The position numbers and the translations under genes are program-made. The notes under the pieces are model-generated. The model saw nothing but the letters and a program-made list of their open reading frames with translations. It was not told where the DNA came from and did not search any database. From Haladaptatus sp. QDMS2 (GTDB lineage: Archaea; Halobacteriota; Halobacteria; Halobacteriales; Halococcaceae), in the NCBI RefSeq assembly GCF_029338295.1, contig NZ_CP119791.1, positions 806,001-870,000 on the forward strand: DNA of 64,000 nt, given 5' to 3'. How positions within the stretch are numbered: position 1 is the stretch's first letter; the number at the start of each line of letters is the position of its first letter. Positions 1 through 8,899 of this stretch are shown here, one piece after another.

Positions 1-1
1 C

Positions 2-934
2 TCCGACGAGGTGGAACTCGAATTCGTCAACGTCACACACTCCATCATCGACGCCATCAACCCCGTCCTCCACACCCCGGAGGGTGCGGTCATCTACGGC
101 CTCGACAAGCGGATGGACCACACGCCGGTCCTCGGCGACCCAATCGACATGAAGCGCTTCCGCGAGATTGCGAACTCCGACAACGGCGTCCTCGCGTACA
201 TCGAAGACTGTACGAACGCCGGCCGCAAGGGGCGCACCCCGAGCGAGTCCGTCGCGCGCAAGCACCTCAAGGACGTCATCTACAGCATGGAGGACTACGA
301 CGGCGGCATCGTCGCCACCACGTTCTCCTCGCACGTCGCCCGTGTGAAGTCCCTCGTCGAGTTCGCCGAAGACATCGGCCGCCAGCCAGTCCTCCTCGGA
401 CGCTCGATGGAGAAGTACTCGGGCACCGCAGAGCGCCTGAACTTCGTCGACTTCCCCGACGACCTCGGCATGTACGGCCACCGCAAGTCGGTCGACCGCA
501 CGTTCAAGCGCATCATGAAGGAAGGCAAAGAGAACTTCCTCCCAATCGTGACGGGCCACCAGGGCGAGCCACGCGCTATGCTCACCCGCATGGGCCGCGG
601 CGAGACGCCGTACGAACTGGACGAGGGCGACAAGGTCGTCTTCTCCGCGCGCGTCATCCCCGAGCCAACCAACGAGGGCCAGCGCTACCAGTCCGAGAAA
701 CTCCTGCGGATGCAGGGTGCACGCATCTACGACGACGTCCACGTTTCCGGGCACATGTCCCAGGAAGGACTCTACCAGATGCTCCGCACGCTCCAGCCAC
801 AGCACGTCATCCCAGCCCACCAGGACATGCGAGGCTTCGCGCCGTACGTGGACCTCGCAGAGAGTGAGGGCTACACGATGGGCCGTGACCTCCACGTCAC
901 GCGCAACGGGAACATCATCCAGCTGGTCGACTAG
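2..934 (+). CDS. rnj: Ribonuclease J family beta-CASP nuclease, 5'-truncated by the window edge
   Basis: This is the C-terminal ~310 residues of a metallo-beta-lactamase/beta-CASP ribonuclease, which degrades RNA 5'-to-3' in archaea. The frame is open to the first base, so the GTG at 11 is internal and the true start lies upstream. The visible part carries the end of the beta-CASP domain and a late VHVSGH motif followed by [11 protein letters not shown], the histidine motifs expected near the C-terminus of RNase J. The N-terminal HxHxDH zinc motif is outside the window. The gene abuts idsA with no gap, an order I recall from other haloarchaea. Family assignment is firm; exo- versus endonuclease preference cannot be read from this fragment. 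Confidence 0.85.
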   Translation, partial: SDEVELEFVNVTHSIIDAINPVLHTPEGAVIYGLDKRMDHTPVLGDPIDMKRFREIANSDNGVLAYIEDCTNAGRKGRTPSESVARKHLKDVIYSMEDYDGGIVATTFSSHVARVKSLVEFAEDIGRQPVLLGRSMEKYSGTAERLNFVDFPDDLGMYGHRKSVDRTFKRIMKEGKENFLPIVTGHQGEPRAMLTRMGRGETPYELDEGDKVVFSARVIPEPTNEGQRYQSEKLLRMQGARIYDDVHVSGHMSQEGLYQMLRTLQPQHVIPAHQDMRGFAPYVDLAESEGYTMGRDLHVTRNGNIIQLVD

Positions 935-1975
935 ATGCCTATGCGGAACATGGCTGTAACCGATGCAATCGCGGCCCGCCGTGACCTCGTCAACGAGGCC
1001 ATCGGCGCGGACCTGCCGATTACGAAGCCAGAGCGCCTCTATAAGGCCTCACGCCACCTGCTCGACGCCGGTGGCAAGCGCCTCCGCCCAGCGATGCTGT
1101 TGCTGGTCGGCGAGGCGCTGCTCGACGTCGACCCAGAAACGGTCGATTATCGGGCGTTTCCGACGCTCGATGGCAACACCATCGACCTGATGGCGGCCGC
1201 CGTGAGCATCGAGGTCATCCAGTCGTTCACGCTGATTCACGACGACATCATGGACGACGACGACCTGCGCCGCGGTGCGCCGTCGGTCCATCAGGCCTAC
1301 GACCTCGAAACCGCGATTCTCGCAGGTGACACGCTCTACTCGAAAGCGTTCGAGTTCATGCTCGAAACCGGGGCCTCCGCAGACCGGTCGGTCCGGGCGC
1401 TCTCGATGCTCGCGACGACGTGTACGAAGATTTGCGAGGGCCAGGCCCTCGACGTCGCCTTCGAGACGCGCACGGACGTCCTGCCCGAGGAGTACTTAGA
1501 GATGGCAGAACAGAAGACAGCGGTGCTGTACGCGGCGGCGACGGCCATCCCGGCCATCCTGCTCGGCGCAGACGACGAGACGGTCGACGCCCTCTACGGC
1601 TACGGCCTAGACGTCGGTCGCGCATTCCAGATTCAGGACGACCTGCTCGACCTGACGGTGCCGAGTGAGAAACTCGGCAAGCAGCGCGGCAGCGACCTCG
1701 TCGAGAACAAACAGACCATCATCACCCTCCACGCCCGCCAGCAGGGCGTGGACGTCGATTCGCTCGTCTCGGCGGACACCGTAGACGGCGTCTCAGAGGA
1801 CGAAATCGACGCGGCCGTCGAGCAACTCACCGAGGCGGGCTCTATCGAGTACGCCCGGGAGACGGCCGAGACGCTCGTCGCAGACGGGAAAGCACGCCTC
1901 GACGTGCTGCCGGACAGCGAGGTCCGCGACCTCCTCTACGACATCGCGGACTACCTCATCGACCGCGGCTACTGA
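935..1975 (+). CDS. idsA: Geranylgeranyl diphosphate synthase (polyprenyl synthetase family)
   Basis: This trans-isoprenyl diphosphate synthase condenses IPP with allylic diphosphates to make the C20 chain of archaeal ether lipids. The first aspartate-rich motif DDIMDDDDLRRG is at residues 103-114 and the second, QDDLLD, at about 234-239. Residue 98, five positions before the first DDxxD, is Phe, which fits an archaeal C20-type enzyme, though chain length cannot be proven from this. The start ATG at 935 directly follows the RNase J stop; ATGs at 941 and 950 are possible alternatives. At 346 residues the length is normal for the family. The two genes probably form one transcript. Confidence 0.92.
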   Translation: MPMRNMAVTDAIAARRDLVNEAIGADLPITKPERLYKASRHLLDAGGKRLRPAMLLLVGEALLDVDPETVDYRAFPTLDGNTIDLMAAAVSIEVIQSFTLIHDDIMDDDDLRRGAPSVHQAYDLETAILAGDTLYSKAFEFMLETGASADRSVRALSMLATTCTKICEGQALDVAFETRTDVLPEEYLEMAEQKTAVLYAAATAIPAILLGADDETVDALYGYGLDVGRAFQIQDDLLDLTVPSEKLGKQRGSDLVENKQTIITLHARQQGVDVDSLVSADTVDGVSEDEIDAAVEQLTEAGSIEYARETAETLVADGKARLDVLPDSEVRDLLYDIADYLIDRGY

Positions 1976-2035
1976 CCGGCGGGATACCACCCGTTTTCAA
2001 CGTAGTTTTGAACAGGGACAGTCAATGCTTCTGCA

Positions 2036-3751
2036 ATGGACCAGGAACTCCGAGAGCGAATCGAGAAGGAGGCCGAGAAGCACGCGCTCATCAACGCGGT
2101 CAAACACGAGAGCGACGCTGACGTCGGCGCGATTATGGGCCCGCTGATGGGTGAAAACCCGGAGTTTCGTCCCCACGGCGGTGACATTCCGGGCATCATC
2201 GGCCCCATCGTCGCGAAGGTGAACGCCGCGTCCACCGAGGAGAAACGCGAGCGGCTGGGCGAACTCGACCCCGAGTGGCTGGCGGACCTCGACGCAGAAG
2301 ACGAGGCAGACGACCGAGTCCTTCCAGACCTGCCGAATGCGGAGGATTACGACGAGATTCGGATGCGCGTCGCGCCGAACCCGAACGGCCCGTGGCACCT
2401 CGGCCACGCCCGGATGCCCGCGGTCATCGGGACGTACAAAGACCTCTACGACGGCTGGTTCGTCTGCCGGTTCGACGACACGGACCCCGAGACCAAGCGC
2501 CCGGACATGGACGCCTACGACGCGATTTTGGAGGATATCGAGTATCTCGGTTTCAAGCCTGACGACGTGATGCGTGCCTCAGACCGGGTGCCCATCTACT
2601 ACGACCACGCCCGCGAACTCATCGAGATGGGCGGGGCCTACACGTGCTCGTGTTCCGGCGAGACGTTCTCGGAGTTGAAGAACTCGGGCAAGCCGTGTCC
2701 CCACCGCGAGAAGGACGCCGAAACCACGATGGCGGAGTTCGAGAAGATGGTCGCAGGCGAGTACAGCGCCGGCGACATGGTGCTCCGCGTGAAGACGGAC
2801 ATCGAGCACAAGAACCCGGCGTTGCGCGACTTCGTGGCGTTCCGCATGGTCGATACGCCCCACCCGCGCGAGGAAGCGGCGGACTATCGGTGCTGGCCGA
2901 TGCTTGACTTCCAGTCGGGTATCGACGACCAGCTCACGGGCGTCACCCACATCATTCGCGGCATCGACTTACAGGACTCGGCGAAGCGCCAGCAGTTCGT
3001 CTACGACTACTTCGGCTGGGAGTACCCCGAAGTCATCCACTGGGGCCACGTCCAGATCGACGCCTACGACGTGAAGGTGTCCACCTCGACCATCAAGAAA
3101 CTCATCGACGACGGCGAACTCGACGGCTGGGACGACCCGCGAGCGCCGACGCTGAAGAGCGTCCGCCGCCGGGGTATCCGCGGAGAGGCTATCACCGAGG
3201 CGATGATTCAACTCGGAACCTCCACGAGCAACGTGGACCTCGCGATGAGTTCGATTTACGCGAACAACCGCGCTATCGTGGACGACGAGGCGGCGCGCTA
3301 CTTCTTCGTCCGTGACGGACAGGAGCTTCCCGTCGTCGGCGCACCAGAGGCAGGTCACCCGCCGGTTCACCCCGACCACGAGGACCGTGGGAAACGCGAC
3401 ATTCCCGTCTCCGGTGGGGTGCTCCTCGAAGCTGACGACGTGCCACCGAACGGTGAGCGCATCTGGCTCAAGGGTCTCGGCCTGTTCCAGCACACCCGCG
3501 ACGCCCTCGAATATCTCGGCAACGACCTCTCCGCCGTCCGCGAGGAGGGCGTGGACGTGGTTCACTGGGTCGGTGCAGACGAGAACGTCCCCGTCACCAT
3601 GCGAACGATGGAGGGCGACGTGACTGGCCACGCAGAACCCGACTTCGCAGAAACGGCTGTAGACGACGTAATTCAGTTCGAGCGCATTGGCTTCGTGCGC
3701 GTGGACGACCACGCTGGAGACGAGTCGGTCGTCTACTATACCCACCCCTAG
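2036..3751 (+). CDS. gltX: Glutamyl-tRNA synthetase, archaeal type
   Basis: This class I synthetase charges tRNA-Glu. Archaeal members resemble eukaryotic GluRS/GlnRS and usually have a long N-terminal extension, seen here as the first ~105 residues. The HIGH-type signature reads PNPNGPWHLGH at about residues 114-124, and the KMSKS loop is present as the variant KVSTS near residue 345. A cysteine/histidine-rich insert (YTCSCSGE ... PCPHRE) around residues 200-230 looks metal-binding. Length (571 aa) fits the family. It stands as a single gene 60 bp after idsA and converges with the small gene at 3752. Confidence 0.95.
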   Translation: MDQELRERIEKEAEKHALINAVKHESDADVGAIMGPLMGENPEFRPHGGDIPGIIGPIVAKVNAASTEEKRERLGELDPEWLADLDAEDEADDRVLPDLPNAEDYDEIRMRVAPNPNGPWHLGHARMPAVIGTYKDLYDGWFVCRFDDTDPETKRPDMDAYDAILEDIEYLGFKPDDVMRASDRVPIYYDHARELIEMGGAYTCSCSGETFSELKNSGKPCPHREKDAETTMAEFEKMVAGEYSAGDMVLRVKTDIEHKNPALRDFVAFRMVDTPHPREEAADYRCWPMLDFQSGIDDQLTGVTHIIRGIDLQDSAKRQQFVYDYFGWEYPEVIHWGHVQIDAYDVKVSTSTIKKLIDDGELDGWDDPRAPTLKSVRRRGIRGEAITEAMIQLGTSTSNVDLAMSSIYANNRAIVDDEAARYFFVRDGQELPVVGAPEAGHPPVHPDHEDRGKRDIPVSGGVLLEADDVPPNGERIWLKGLGLFQHTRDALEYLGNDLSAVREEGVDVVHWVGADENVPVTMRTMEGDVTGHAEPDFAETAVDDVIQFERIGFVRVDDHAGDESVVYYTHP

Positions 3752-3925
3752 TCAGTGCCAGTGATTCTCCGCGCCCGGTAAGGGTTCCGCGACGACGCCG
3801 TCTCGCTGGACCAGCACCCGGGCGTGTGCGGTACAGACGTCTTTTCTGTCGGCCCAGGGGATGTGCAGGCGGACCGTCGCTCGCTCGTCACACCCCTTCT
3901 CGTCGCAGCGTCGCATGGCGGGCAT
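3752..3925 (-). CDS. Small putative zinc-binding protein, 57 aa
   Basis: A short reading frame starts at ATG 3925 (or the in-frame ATG at 3916) and its stop touches the gltX stop. The protein begins MPAMRRCDEKGCDERATVRL and later has DVCTAHARV, so C-x4-C and C-x2-H pairs could hold one metal ion, as in haloarchaeal zinc-finger micro-proteins. It lies 31 bp downstream of the DUF456 gene on the same strand and may share that transcript. I recognise the style of protein but no named family or function. Support is coherent codon use and the paired Cys/His pattern. Confidence 0.6.
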   Translation of the reverse strand: MPAMRRCDEKGCDERATVRLHIPWADRKDVCTAHARVLVQRDGVVAEPLPGAENHWH

Positions 3926-3956
3926 TGGGCGGCCACGGTAACAATCCTTCCGTGAG

Positions 3957-4436
3957 TCAGGTAACGAGAACGAACGAGACGAGCATCGCGGCCGTGAGCA
4001 CGAACTGGAGGGCCGCCGAGGCGAGAATACCGACAGTCGTGTAAGCCGCAGCCTTGAGACTCTGGTCTACGTCCTCGTGTTTTCGGTACTCGAAGGCGAA
4101 GACGGTGCCCGCCACGCCGACGAAGATGCCAAGCGGGCCGAGCACGAACAGGAGCGCGAACCCAACCAGCGCGGCGAGTGCAGACACCTGCCAGGACGCG
4201 CCGGACACCTTCGCTGCGACGGCCCCGCCGAGATAGTCGAACGCCATCGCGGTGAGACCGACGAGGGTCAGTCCCACGAGGGCGAACAGGCCGGGTTCGG
4301 TGTAGCCCGTGTGCCACCAGTAGAGGTAGATACCCGCGAGCGAGGTTGGTGCACCGGGCAGGAGTGGGACGACGCTCCCGACGACGCCGAGGACGAGCAG
4401 GCAGATAGCGAGTAGGTACACGGTGTCGAGCATCAT
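3957..4436 (-). CDS. DUF456 family membrane protein
   Basis: This 159-residue protein is mostly hydrophobic with four or five predicted membrane segments: residues ~3-25, ~48-70, ~80-110 (containing GPLGIFVGVAG) and ~130-155. The N-terminal LLPGAPTSLAGIYLYWW stretch and the GPLGIFVG segment are typical of DUF456, a family of unknown function. Its ATG overlaps the stop of tmcA by four bases, so the two are translationally coupled. No catalytic motif is visible. Confidence 0.8.
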   Translation of the reverse strand: MMLDTVYLLAICLLVLGVVGSVVPLLPGAPTSLAGIYLYWWHTGYTEPGLFALVGLTLVGLTAMAFDYLGGAVAAKVSGASWQVSALAALVGFALLFVLGPLGIFVGVAGTVFAFEYRKHEDVDQSLKAAAYTTVGILASAALQFVLTAAMLVSFVLVT

Positions 4437-6673
4437 TCGAACCGCCTCCGTTCTGTCGCGACCACGGGCGAGCCGTAGGTTTCCACCAGCGGCCGGAGCG
4501 TGGCGCTCAGTTCGCGCATCGCGTGGGCCGGGGAGTGGAAGCCGAACTCCTCGGTGACGGTGCGCCAGTGGGTCGCCTGCAACACTTTTCTGACGAGCAG
4601 TCGTTCCTGACGGTCGGTGAGTAGCGTCTCGTCGTCGTGGTCCGTGAGGTGTTTCATCGCCAGTTTTCGCACGCTCGTCGGAGCGATTTCAGCGATGCCG
4701 GGGCCGAAGGCCGCCCCTGTGATGAGTCGCCACTCTCGCGCTGAGAGGGTCAGTTCCACGTCGGCATCAGTCGCTCGGAGCGCGGCGCGAACCACGTCGG
4801 GGTCGAGTCCGGAGAGTGCGTCTGAGAGCATGTCTCGCGTGCGTGCGACGAACCACCGGACGTGGCGGTCGTGGAGTGCTGTACCCGCGCCAGAGAGCGG
4901 GAGCATCATTACAGCAGAATGTTCGCCGCTCGCGTCGTTGCGCCCCGTCGAGAGGTAGACGGTGTGGTAGCCGTTTTGCCGCCAGAAGGAGAGGAGTTCC
5001 GGGGTTGCGCCGTAGCCGACACCGAGCCAGTCGAGCTGCTCGTCGAACTCCGCTCTGATGTCCGCGAGCAACCGAGAGCCGAGTCCACGAGAGCGAACCG
5101 CGGGGTGGGTGGCGATACGCATCACCCGCAGACCCGCGGTGGTGCCTGCAGACTCGTCTCTGACTTGACTCGTGAGCACGTCGGGGAGCATGTTGCCCCG
5201 GACGCGCCCGCCTTCGTACATCTCGGCGCGCAGGGAGGCCGGAAGGTTGCCCTCCCGGGCGAGGAGGGCGACGCAGACGACGTGGCCATCGTGGGTCAGT
5301 GTCCGAAGTTCGAGGTTCGGCGCGTCGAGCAGTCGGGCCAGGTCGTCGGGTTCGGTTCGGTAGTGGGCGTAGACGAGGAGGCCGAACACCTCGCGGAGCA
5401 AATGCTCGTCCTCGCGCAGGGTTTCGGGAGTTGGGGATTCGTAGGTGGCCAATTCGGGCGAAGCAGTTTCGACCAGCGGGTCCACTGCGGGCCGGGCGTC
5501 GAGCAGGAGCGTGCGGAAGGCCCAAATCTCGACCGGGTCGCCGGCGGCGTAGCGGATTGGTGCGTCGAGACGGACGTCGGTCACGTCGTGGTCGGATGCG
5601 TCCAGTCGGTCGCGAAAGCGGACGGAGAAGCCTCTCCCTGTACCCTCGTAGCCGTGGACGGTCGTCGTGAACGCGACCCGGGAGGCGGCGAGGAAGCGTT
5701 CGAGAACGCGAACCGGGAGTGCGGCGGCCTCGTCTACGATGACCACGTTCTGGTCGTCCGGAAGTTCCGCCGCCGTGGTTGGCTTTTCGAAGCGGATTCG
5801 CCTGCCCGTCGTCGTCGTGAGCAGAGAGGGGTTGTCCGGGTGATTCACCGTTTCGAGTGCGCCGAGTGAGTCGAGGAGTTCCCGCGCCCGGGCGAACACC
5901 TCCGCGGCGTTCTGGTAGACGGGAGCGGTGACGAGCACGTCGTCTCCCGCGTGTGCGAGCGACCCGGCGGCGAGGCCCGCGGCACTGGATTTGCCCCGGC
6001 CCCGGTCTGCTTCGACGACGATGGCCGTCTCGGGGTCGGCGAGGCGCTCGAATGCTTCGACGGTCTCTGCCTGGTCTGTGGTGAGACAGCGCGTGTACGC
6101 CTCGGCCGGGAATCGGTGGGTCTTCGGTGGCGTCGGCGTCTCCGGTGGCCGGGCCGGCAGTGGGTCGGTCAGTCCGTCTTTTTCGACCCGTCCGGCGTCC
6201 ACGTCGTAGATTGCGACGCCGGGGTGGGTTCGAAGGAGGTCGACCGTTCGCGTGCGGAAGTTACCCGTTACGTCTTCGAGTGAGAACGGAGGAACCGCGA
6301 GGCCCTCGTCGAACTCGTCTCGCTCGTGGGGCCACTGGTCGAGTGGGGGTGTGAGGATGAGAACGAGTCCGCCGCCCTCGACGGCTCCGACTGACCTGCC
6401 GAGGACGTTCGGACGGAAGGCGTCGTGGGCATCGATGACGACGGTGGTGCGGGTCGTTCCGAGGAGTGCGCTGGCTCGTTTGGGGGAGATGCGCTCGCAG
6501 TCGAGGTCGGTGTGGTGACTGAGGAACGTCGTGTCAGCGAGAGAGATATCGGCTGCAGAGAGGGCGGAACGTGCGGCTGTGACGGTCGCGTCGCGGTCGC
6601 CCGCGAGGACGAGCAGCCGGCGTTCGTTCGCCCGTGTGGCTTCGGCGCGAAGGGAGCGCGCGAGGTCTTCCAT
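4433..6673 (-). CDS. tmcA: tRNA(Met) cytidine acetyltransferase TmcA
   Basis: TmcA uses ATP and acetyl-CoA to make N4-acetylcytidine; archaeal homologues modify tRNA and rRNA. Domains in order are an N-terminal DUF1726-like region (~1-190), a helicase-like ATPase with Walker [15 protein letters not shown] and Walker [11 protein letters not shown], a GNAT acetyltransferase domain with [18 protein letters not shown], and a C-terminal tRNA-binding region. The chosen start is ATG 6673 ([14 protein letters not shown]), giving 746 aa. The frame stays open to 6817, but that extension overlaps the L7Ae promoter and has non-haloarchaeal composition. The gene is divergent from rpl7ae and overlaps DUF456 by four bases. 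Confidence 0.92.
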   Translation of the reverse strand: MEDLARSLRAEATRANERRLLVLAGDRDATVTAARSALSAADISLADTTFLSHHTDLDCERISPKRASALLGTTRTTVVIDAHDAFRPNVLGRSVGAVEGGGLVLILTPPLDQWPHERDEFDEGLAVPPFSLEDVTGNFRTRTVDLLRTHPGVAIYDVDAGRVEKDGLTDPLPARPPETPTPPKTHRFPAEAYTRCLTTDQAETVEAFERLADPETAIVVEADRGRGKSSAAGLAAGSLAHAGDDVLVTAPVYQNAAEVFARARELLDSLGALETVNHPDNPSLLTTTTGRRIRFEKPTTAAELPDDQNVVIVDEAAALPVRVLERFLAASRVAFTTTVHGYEGTGRGFSVRFRDRLDASDHDVTDVRLDAPIRYAAGDPVEIWAFRTLLLDARPAVDPLVETASPELATYESPTPETLREDEHLLREVFGLLVYAHYRTEPDDLARLLDAPNLELRTLTHDGHVVCVALLAREGNLPASLRAEMYEGGRVRGNMLPDVLTSQVRDESAGTTAGLRVMRIATHPAVRSRGLGSRLLADIRAEFDEQLDWLGVGYGATPELLSFWRQNGYHTVYLSTGRNDASGEHSAVMMLPLSGAGTALHDRHVRWFVARTRDMLSDALSGLDPDVVRAALRATDADVELTLSAREWRLITGAAFGPGIAEIAPTSVRKLAMKHLTDHDDETLLTDRQERLLVRKVLQATHWRTVTEEFGFHSPAHAMRELSATLRPLVETYGSPVVATERRRFE

Positions 6674-6744
6674 ACTCGGTGTCAGACGTTCTACGAAAAA
6701 GGGCGTTTCTGTGCGTGTCTCGCCGTCGCATGGCGTACTCGCTT

Positions 6745-6760
6745 TGAAAGCGCTTTTATG
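6745..6760 (+). promoter_or_regulatory. BRE/TATA promoter of the L7Ae operon
   Basis: GAAAGCGCTTTTATG is a purine-rich BRE followed by a TATA-like TTTTATG, lying in the divergent gap between tmcA and rpl7ae. Transcription would start near 6783, leaving a leader of about 90 nt. This is read by eye from the archaeal promoter consensus. Confidence 0.5.
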
Positions 6761-6783
6761 GAGGGACTCTCTACTCGGTTGTA

Positions 6784-6871
6784 CAGCCTGTGCGGGGTTG
6801 ATGATGCTCCTAGCCATCTAGGACCCTTACGGCAGGGGAGCGCGAGCCCACGCACAGGAGGTGAACATATC
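6784..6871 (+). promoter_or_regulatory. Long leader of the L7Ae operon with a strong Shine-Dalgarno
   Basis: The predicted leader contains AGGAGGTG at 6856-6863, eight bases before the ATG, an unusually complete Shine-Dalgarno for this window, where most genes look leaderless. It also contains TTGATGA at 6798-6804, one base from the box C consensus RUGAUGA. L7Ae binds kink-turns and some archaeal L7Ae mRNAs are autoregulated through a leader kink-turn, so feedback control is possible. No clear partner GA strand completes a kink-turn by eye. Confidence 0.4.
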
Positions 6872-7234
6872 ATGCCAGTGTACGTCGATTTCGATGTACC
6901 CGCCGACCTTCAAGAGTCTGCCCTTGAGGCGCTCGAAGTCGCGCGGGACACGGGAGCTGTAAAGAAAGGAACAAACGAAACCACGAAAGCCGTCGAGCGC
7001 GGCAACGCGCAACTCGTCTTCATCGCAGAAGACGTCCAGCCTGAGGAGATCGTCATGCATCTCCCAGAGCTCGCAGACGAAAAGGGCATTCCGTACCTCT
7101 TCGTCGAGACCCAAGACGACGTCGGACACGCCGCCGGTCTCGAGGTTGGCAGCGCGGCTGCCGCCATCACCGACGCCGGTGAGGCATCCGACCAAGTCGA
7201 GGACATCGCCGGCAAACTCGAGGACCTCCGCTGA
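6872..7234 (+). CDS. rpl7ae: Ribosomal protein L7Ae
   Basis: L7Ae is a kink-turn RNA-binding protein shared by the 50S subunit, archaeal C/D and H/ACA RNPs and RNase P. The 120-residue product contains the family motif [14 protein letters not shown] at about residues 31-44, in the RNA-contacting helix, followed by [19 protein letters not shown]. The start at 6872 is set by the SD at 6856-6863; the frame runs further upstream but has no ribosomal sequence there. It heads the operon L7Ae-S28e-L24e-Ndk. Its RNP partners Nop5 and fibrillarin are at 35.8-37.2 kb. Confidence 0.97.
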   Translation: MPVYVDFDVPADLQESALEALEVARDTGAVKKGTNETTKAVERGNAQLVFIAEDVQPEEIVMHLPELADEKGIPYLFVETQDDVGHAAGLEVGSAAAAITDAGEASDQVEDIAGKLEDLR

Positions 7235-7245
7235 GGTGACTGTTG

Positions 7246-7470
7246 ATGAGTGCTGAAGAGAACACTGACGGAGCCACTCCCGCCGAAGTCATCGAGGTCG
7301 TCGGCAAGACCGGGATGCACGGCGAGGCGATGCAGGTCAAGTGCCGCATCCAGCAGGGCTCCAACACGGGTCGCATCATCACGCGAAACGTGCTTGGACC
7401 AGTCCGAGAGGGCGACATCCTGCAGCTGCGCGAAACGGCTCGTGAGGCAGACTCCATTGGAGGCCAATAA
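7246..7470 (+). CDS. rps28e: 30S ribosomal protein S28e
   Basis: The 74-residue protein matches the small OB-fold protein S28e: [20 protein letters not shown], then VRCRI-like [22 protein letters not shown] and the terminal [18 protein letters not shown] 7246 is preceded by GAGGTGA at 7233-7239 with a six-base spacer, which decides this start over the TTG at 7243. The stop overlaps the next ATG in TAATG. The N-terminal extension of about ten residues is acidic, as is common in haloarchaea. Confidence 0.95.
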   Translation: MSAEENTDGATPAEVIEVVGKTGMHGEAMQVKCRIQQGSNTGRIITRNVLGPVREGDILQLRETAREADSIGGQ

Positions 7471-7799
7471 TGGTTCGCACACGAGACTGTGACTACTGTG
7501 GCGACGACATTGAGCCCGGGACGGGCACGATGTTCGTCTTCACTGACGGACGTACCGTAAACTACTGCTCGTCGAAGTGCGAGAAGAATGCCGAACTCGG
7601 CCGCGAGTCCCGCAACCTGCGCTGGACCGAAGAAGGCCGCCGCGTCGGTGGCACGAACAAACGCGCAGCCGAGAAGGCAGACGCCGAAGCCGCAGCTGCC
7701 GCCGAGGCAGCAGCAGAAGAGGAAGAAGCGGAGAACGCAGACGCTGCGCCTGACCTCGAATCTGCCGAGGCCGAGGACGACGAGGAGACCGAAGAATGA
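7470..7799 (+). CDS. rpl24e: 50S ribosomal protein L24e with long acidic C-terminal tail
   Basis: The first ~62 residues are a canonical L24e zinc ribbon: [21 protein letters not shown] with two cysteines, then [14 protein letters not shown] with the other two. After residue ~65 comes an Ala/Glu/Asp-rich tail of about 45 residues, likely disordered. The gene overlaps rps28e by one base and ndk by four, so it is translationally coupled to both. Ribosomal function is secure; the tail has no recognised motif. Confidence 0.95.
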   Translation: MVRTRDCDYCGDDIEPGTGTMFVFTDGRTVNYCSSKCEKNAELGRESRNLRWTEEGRRVGGTNKRAAEKADAEAAAAAEAAAEEEEAENADAAPDLESAEAEDDEETEE

Positions 7800-8260
7800 G
7801 CGACCACGAGCGCACCTTCGTGATGGTCAAGCCGGACGGCGTCCAGCGTGGCCTCATCGGCGACATCGTCTCCCGCTTCGAGGACCGCGGCCTGAAGATG
7901 GTCGGCGGCAAGTTCATGCAAATCGACCAGGAGCTCGCCCACGAACACTACGGCGAGCACGAGGGCAAGCCCTTCTTCGAGGGCCTCGTCGACTTCATCA
8001 CCTCCGGACCGGTCTTCGCGATGGTCTGGGAAGGACAGGACGCGACGCGTCAGGTCCGCGGCATGATGGGCGAGACGGACCCCGCAGACTCCGCCCCGGG
8101 CACCATCCGCGGTGACTTCGGCCTCGACCTCGGCCGCAACGTCATCCACGGCTCGGACCACGAGGACGAGGGCGCGAACGAACGCGAAATCGCGCTCTTC
8201 TTCGACGAGGACGAACTCGTCGACTACGAGCGCATCAACGAAGGCTGGCTGTACGAGTAA
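7796..8260 (+). CDS. ndk: Nucleoside diphosphate kinase
   Basis: Ndk transfers the gamma-phosphate between NTPs and NDPs through a phosphohistidine. Features are [16 protein letters not shown] at the N-terminus (the Lys-Pro-Asp motif), the [20 protein letters not shown] stretch, and the active-site NVIHGSD near residues 116-122. The length of 154 is normal. It overlaps rpl24e by four bases and closes the operon. In many archaea infB follows at this position; here the anomalous 8.3-9.3 kb island follows instead. Confidence 0.96.
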   Translation: MSDHERTFVMVKPDGVQRGLIGDIVSRFEDRGLKMVGGKFMQIDQELAHEHYGEHEGKPFFEGLVDFITSGPVFAMVWEGQDATRQVRGMMGETDPADSAPGTIRGDFGLDLGRNVIHGSDHEDEGANEREIALFFDEDELVDYERINEGWLYE

Positions 8261-8331
8261 GCCAGTTCGATTTCACTTCACTTTCTACACCACGCGTAAG
8301 CGACGGCTGTATCGCGTGCAAACAGGACTGA

Positions 8332-8668
8332 CCGAATCGTTCAATTTCGGTAGGAAATTCCTATCTTCGAGAATTACCGGACCCACAGGTTCTCACCGAC
8401 GGCCTCCACCGCTCGCGATACGCCGAATGGATTTCCTACGGCAGTCTCATCGCAGACCTCGGCAGCCGTCACGTCGAGATGGACTCCATCGCGGACCGTC
8501 TGCATCGATTCGGGAAAGCGCGTCGTGTACGACCGCGAGAGCGACCTCTACGGCGTCCTCGACGGCGAGACGCTCTATTTCTATGCGACCGGGAAGGAGG
8601 AGCACGCTCCAACCAAGCTGGACTCGCCACCGGGCAACGCTCGACCCGAACTCTCCGACGAGCAGTGA
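8332..8668 (+). pseudogene. Frameshifted remnant of an unrecognised small gene
   Basis: One frame is open from 8332 and reads PDPQVLTDGLHRSRYAEWIS ... SLIADLGSRHVEMDSIADR with protein-like composition, then degrades into Arg-rich sequence near 8510. The next frame takes over near 8490-8505 as IDSGKRVVYDRESDLYGVLD ... GETLYFYATGKEEHAP and ends at TGA 8668. No start codon is visible at the left. The two pieces read as one acidic haloarchaeal protein broken by a frameshift. I do not recognise the family. Its place in the island suggests a decayed insertion rather than part of the ndk operon. Confidence 0.35.
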
Positions 8669-8899
8669 TGACGGACCGACCTTGGACTTTCTTTCACCCC
8701 TTCTTCGCGGAGATTATGTATTCTTGAGGGAGTGCCATGATACTCTCCGAGTATTCTCAGAATCACCACATAAATATTACAAATTAAATTTGTAAATAAT
8801 AACTCTGTCCTAACATCGTTCACTGATTCTGTTTTCTCAGACTATCGTGGGGGATTTATCATTTTTATTGAGAATTTTCGGAATGGGTACATTTATGCT
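8669..8899. other. AT-rich gene-free stretch
   Basis: This stretch is much richer in A/T than the flanking genes and contains no convincing reading frame. It includes a long AT palindrome at 8777-8795, listed separately, and several T runs. ATTTATGC at 8891-8898 resembles a TATA box and could start a transcript near 8920 through the hairpin array. Low GC content in a haloarchaeal chromosome is common where foreign DNA has inserted, but no transposase or integrase is visible. Confidence 0.5.
8777..8795. repeat. Perfect 8-bp inverted repeat with 3-bp spacer
   Basis: TTACAAAT-TAA-ATTTGTAA is a perfect dyad at 8777-8784 and 8788-8795. It could be a regulator-binding site or a mobile-element end. 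No gene starts within 500 bp downstream, so a simple operator role is not obvious. Confidence 0.6.
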
